DNA of 64,000 bases from Temperatibacter sp965603205 (GTDB lineage Bacteria > Pseudomonadota > Alphaproteobacteria > Sphingomonadales > Kordiimonadaceae). The stretch is taken from contig CBFDCC010000005.1 in the NCBI GenBank assembly GCA_965603205.1, positions 62,001-126,000 of the forward strand, given 5' to 3'. The position numbers and the translations under genes are program-made. Below, piece after piece: positions 61,187 through 64,000 of this stretch. Within the stretch, counting starts at the first letter, position 1, and each line of letters opens with the position of its first letter. A model generated the notes under the pieces. That model saw nothing but the letters and a program-made list of their open reading frames with translations, made no database searches and was not told the origin of the DNA.

Positions 61187-62350
61187 ATGCCATTAGTTCT
61201 AGATGAAGAAAACCAAATGTTCCGTGATATGACTCGCAAGTATATCGACGAGGAATTTCCTAAAGATTGGTGTCGTAAGCTAGAGGCGCGAGAGCATGAG
61301 TTTCCGCAAGAATTTTGGGATAAGCTAGTAAAATACGGTGCGCATGGCATCGGCATTCCCGAGGAATACGGAGGCCAAGGCGGTAATATCATTACCCAGG
61401 CTGTTTTTGCTCGCGAGTTAGCGCGCACAGCTGCGGGACTTGGTTGGATATGGGGCGTTACATCATTTTCTGGATCAAAGGCTATCTCCTTCTGCGGTAG
61501 TGAAGAGCAAAAGAAATGTTTCTTACCTGAAATTGCAAAGGGCAATCTTAAAACGGCCATGGCCTATTCTGAGCCTAGCGGCGGCACTGATTTGCTAGGC
61601 GGCATGAAGACTACGGCCGATAAAGTCGATGGTGGTTGGGTTATTAATGGCGAGAAAATCTGGAGCACATTAGCTGGTGAGGCTGATTATCTACTACTTA
61701 TGGCGCGCAGTAATAAGGATGTTGAAAAAAGAGCTGATGGCGTGTCGATCTTTTTTGTGCCTGCCAAGAGTGAAGGCATCACAATGAAGGCACTGGATAA
61801 GCTAGGTATGAGAGCGGCAAGTTCATACTCAATTCATTTAGACGGTGTTTTTGTACCCGATGATCTATTACTCGGTGAAGAAGGTAAGGGGTTTTATCAA
61901 TCCACTAAAACGCTGAATAATGAGCGTCTAATAAATGCTGCATCCTGTCTAGGTATGTTGGATGGCGTGATCGAAGACGCGGTTGATTATATGAAGGAAC
62001 GTCATACCTTTGGAAATCCCATTGGAAAATATCAGGTGTTACAGCACTATATTGCCGATATGGCCATGTGGCAAAAGCAAGGTGAATTAATGCTGTATCA
62101 CACGGCGCAACTCCAAGCCGATGGACACCCATCTGCGTTAGAGTCTGCCATGGTGAAGACACTATGCTCTGAATATGTAGGCAAAGCCGCTGATCTGGGC
62201 ATTCAAATATTAGGTGGAATGGGATATTCAGCCGAAACTGATATGCAACGATATTGGCGAGATTCACGCCTACTACGCATTGGCCCTGTTAGTAATGAAA
62301 TGGCACGTAATCAAATCGCCGAAAGCTTTGGTCTACCGCGTTCTTATTAG
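61187..62350 (+). CDS. Acyl-CoA dehydrogenase
   Basis: 387 aa. The FAD-binding blocks are TAMAYSEPSGGTDLLGGMKTTA and WVINGEKIWSTLAGEADYLLLMAR; the C-terminal block is QILGGMGYSAETDMQRYWRDSRLLRIG, with conserved Arg and Gly. The catalytic Glu position near GYS(A)E fits the short-chain group. It makes a double bond in an acyl-CoA, and so could act after the acyl-CoA synthetase at 50730-52418. AAAAGGA precedes the ATG. Confidence 0.95.
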   Translation: MPLVLDEENQMFRDMTRKYIDEEFPKDWCRKLEAREHEFPQEFWDKLVKYGAHGIGIPEEYGGQGGNIITQAVFARELARTAAGLGWIWGVTSFSGSKAISFCGSEEQKKCFLPEIAKGNLKTAMAYSEPSGGTDLLGGMKTTADKVDGGWVINGEKIWSTLAGEADYLLLMARSNKDVEKRADGVSIFFVPAKSEGITMKALDKLGMRAASSYSIHLDGVFVPDDLLLGEEGKGFYQSTKTLNNERLINAASCLGMLDGVIEDAVDYMKERHTFGNPIGKYQVLQHYIADMAMWQKQGELMLYHTAQLQADGHPSALESAMVKTLCSEYVGKAADLGIQILGGMGYSAETDMQRYWRDSRLLRIGPVSNEMARNQIAESFGLPRSY

Positions 62351-62360
62351 GATTTAATTG

Positions 62361-62762
62361 ATGAGCAATTCAAACAAAGAGATAGTGCTAGCTTTCCTTA
62401 ATGCCTCGGTAAAAGGCGACGAGAGCGCAATGATAGAGCTCCTACACCCTGACGTGCAAATAATTGAAGCAGACTCCCTACCCTACGGCGGTACAATCCA
62501 TAGCCCTCAGGGGTTTTTAGACCTTATCCCCCGCGTTTTTAAGACATGGGACAACACAAATGTTGAAGTTGATCACCTGATAGCCGAAGGAGACAGAGTT
62601 GTTCTATTGGCCCATATGACAGGCCAAGGCAAAAATGGTGGTGAAAAGTTTAATATGCCCATCTCAGAAGTATGGTTAGTAGAGAATGGTAGGATAAAAG
62701 AAGTCCGCCCTTATTACTTTGATACAAAATTACTGCACGACATCAATAAAGGCGGAGAGTGA
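62361..62762 (+). CDS. NTF2/SnoaL-like protein
   Basis: 133 aa from an ATG at 62361, 10 nt after the acyl-CoA dehydrogenase stop. The fold signs are NKEIVLAFLNASVKGDESAMIELLHPDV, GTIHSPQGFLDLIPRVF, and ISEVWLVENGRIKEVRPYYFD. This is a cone-shaped alpha/beta domain used by isomerases, hydrolases and ligand-binding proteins. The family says little about function; the operon context suggests a role in the same acyl-CoA or aromatic pathway. Confidence 0.85.
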   Translation: MSNSNKEIVLAFLNASVKGDESAMIELLHPDVQIIEADSLPYGGTIHSPQGFLDLIPRVFKTWDNTNVEVDHLIAEGDRVVLLAHMTGQGKNGGEKFNMPISEVWLVENGRIKEVRPYYFDTKLLHDINKGGE

Positions 62763-62763
62763 T

Positions 62764-63072
62764 TTACGACACCTGCTCTGTTCTGACTTTATAGGCCTTA
62801 GTAATAATCTCAGCCAGTGCTATATCCCGTGCTGTTAACCCATTAAACTCATGGGTCGTGAGTAGAATATTCACCCTGTTATAAATATTTTCCCATTCTG
62901 GATGATGATCCATCTTTTCTGCATGAATAGCAATTTCACTCATAAAGCCAAAAGCTTCAGCAAAGTCGGTAAAAATTAAGGCACAGGTCATAGATAACTG
63001 GTCATCTGATATAGCCCATATGGATTGAGACTCAATGAAGGCATCTATTTCTTGTTTTGTTAATAATGTCAT
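62764..63072 (-). CDS. phhB: Pterin-4a-carbinolamine dehydratase
   Basis: 102 aa. The signature segment AEKMDHHPEWENIYNRVNILLTTHEFNGLTARDIALA contains the catalytic His pair (HHPEW) and the downstream H and D positions. It recycles tetrahydrobiopterin (or tetrahydromonapterin) for phenylalanine hydroxylase. Its start is 2 nt from the fumarylacetoacetate hydrolase stop, linking it with Phe/Tyr breakdown. Convergent with the NTF2-like gene. Confidence 0.94.
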   Translation of the reverse strand: MTLLTKQEIDAFIESQSIWAISDDQLSMTCALIFTDFAEAFGFMSEIAIHAEKMDHHPEWENIYNRVNILLTTHEFNGLTARDIALAEIITKAYKVRTEQVS

Positions 63073-63074
63073 AT

Positions 63075-64000
63075 TTAACGTGCGGCAACAACGACTTGGT
63101 CAATAGCACCAAAAATACTCTTGCCATCACTATCCATCATTTCAATACGTACACGGTCACCAAACTGCATAAAGTTAGTAGAAGGCGTACCATTATTAAT
63201 TGTTTCAATCATCCGTATTTCTGCGATGCAGCTATACCCTAAACCGCCCTCAGATATCGGTTTACTTGGTGTGCCGTCACTATCTTTATTAGAGACAGTA
63301 CCAGAACCAATGATGGTCCCAGCACCAAGTGGTCTTGTTTTCGCAGCATGTGCAACAATGGTGGGAAAGTCAAAAGTCATATCAACACCAGCATTAGCCT
63401 TACCAAAGGCTTGTCCATTATAATGGATAATAAGTGGCAAGTGTAGTCTAGCGCCGTCCCACGCATCACCTAGCTCGTCAGGTGTGACACATACAGGGCT
63501 AAAGCTGCTAGATGGTTTGCTCTGAAAGAAACCAAATCCCTTGGCAAGCTCGGCTGGAATTAAACCACGTAGTGACACATCATTAACCAGCATAACCAGT
63601 CTTATCTCTCCTGCTGTTTCGGCTGATGTTGCACCCATAGAAACATCACCTGTAATAACAGCGACCTCGCCCTCCATATCTATACCGTAGGCCGTATCAG
63701 CTACTGTAATATCTTCACGCGGCCCTAAAAATGCATCAGAGCCACCTTGATACATTAATGGATCAGTCCAAAACGATTCTGGTATTTCAGCGTTCCGCGC
63801 TTTGCGCACTAGCTCAACATGATTTACATAAGCTGAACCATCAGCCCATTGATAAGCGCGCGGCAGTGGTGACGCACATTTCTTCTCATCGAATGCTTCG
63901 CCCTCTCCAGCGTTAACTCGGTCATATAATTCTTCTAATGTTGGCTTTGTGATATCCCAGTTATCCAACGCCGACTGCATAACAAGACCAGTCTCAATGA
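63075..64000 (-). CDS. Fumarylacetoacetate hydrolase family protein (N-terminus outside the window)
   Basis: At least 307 residues; the frame stays open to the window edge (reading IETGLV before MQSALDNWD), so the true start lies beyond 64000. Conserved blocks are PRAYQWADGSAYVNHVELVRKAR, the metal-binding EGEVAVITGDVSMG, LVMLVNDVSLRGLIPAELAKGFGFFQSKPSSSFSPV and TIIGSGTVSNKDSDG. The family cleaves C-C bonds; with phhB adjacent, fumarylacetoacetase of tyrosine catabolism is the likely role. In the fahA-phhB order it would share an operon. Confidence 0.93.
   Translation of the reverse strand, partial: IETGLVMQSALDNWDITKPTLEELYDRVNAGEGEAFDEKKCASPLPRAYQWADGSAYVNHVELVRKARNAEIPESFWTDPLMYQGGSDAFLGPREDITVADTAYGIDMEGEVAVITGDVSMGATSAETAGEIRLVMLVNDVSLRGLIPAELAKGFGFFQSKPSSSFSPVCVTPDELGDAWDGARLHLPLIIHYNGQAFGKANAGVDMTFDFPTIVAHAAKTRPLGAGTIIGSGTVSNKDSDGTPSKPISEGGLGYSCIAEIRMIETINNGTPSTNFMQFGDRVRIEMMDSDGKSIFGAIDQVVVAAR

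Noticed and set aside
1..64000. CRISPR array, rRNA operon or prophage structural genes
   Set aside because: No regularly spaced repeats, no rRNA sequence and no capsid, tail or terminase genes were seen.

Overview
The window looks like one chromosomal segment of an A+T-leaning alphaproteobacterium, probably a marine, Kordiimonadales- or Emcibacter-like lineage. The lineage is inferred from gene order and protein style, not from a search. Alphaproteobacterial signs are the tig-clpP-clpX-lon-hup block, ParE with its typical N-terminus, a MutA/MutB/MeaB propionate module, glnB-glnA, cvpA-purF, and large TonB-dependent receptors. Seven tRNA genes are visible (Asp x2, Val x2, Leu, His, Pro); all encode their own CCA end.

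Region 1 (1-32.8 kb) is mostly housekeeping. It holds the start of the nuo operon on the minus strand and duplicated tRNA-Asp and tRNA-Val genes. The protein quality-control block follows: HU, Lon, ClpX, ClpP and a trigger factor with a 50-residue Lys/Ala/Pro tail. A consensus-perfect sigma-32 promoter sits between clpX and lon. Next come NAD(P)HX repair (nnr) and glnB-glnA behind a sigma-54-type promoter with two tandem upstream palindromes. After these are parE, two interspersed palindromic repeats, a DEAD-box helicase, MlaE/MlaF, radA, cvpA-purF, an SDR, and the methylmalonyl-CoA mutase operon with its GTPase.

Region 2 (33-45.4 kb) is accessory. It starts at tRNA-Pro(GGG), whose 3' end is duplicated 163 bp downstream like an attachment site. 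Behind it is a small operon with its own promoter: a KTSC-like protein, a membrane protein, a TIR-like (ThsB/MTH538-type) protein and a second membrane protein. This is the best candidate for a poorly described defence-type system. A beheaded serine recombinase then abuts a translationally coupled trio: an N-formylglutamate amidohydrolase-like protein, a DUF1704/QEGLA metallopeptidase, and a glutathione-synthetase-like ATP-grasp ligase. The trio could attach and remove amino acids from a peptide or protein end. A VIT/CCC1 transporter follows, preceded by an unusual structured non-coding stretch. A PfkB kinase, a Tat-exported spermidine-dehydrogenase-like flavoprotein and a sulfotransferase complete the region. 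A dispersed short repeat occurs at 33.1, 42.6 and 48.9 kb.

Region 3 (45.5-64 kb) is catabolic. It has a 1056-aa TonB receptor, then a long minus-strand operon for a quinoprotein (TTQ) amine dehydrogenase: MauB-, MauE-, MauD- and MauA-like proteins, two mono-haem cytochromes c, an acyl-CoA synthetase and an aldehyde dehydrogenase. A TetR regulator and a divergent TonB receptor follow. The same TTAGGAC half-sites occur upstream of the amine dehydrogenase operon and in the TetR/TonB intergenic region, which suggests one regulon for amine uptake and oxidation. A serine hydrolase, an acyl-CoA dehydrogenase, an NTF2-like protein, a pterin carbinolamine dehydratase and a fumarylacetoacetate hydrolase (cut by the window edge) point to aromatic amino acid or amine breakdown.
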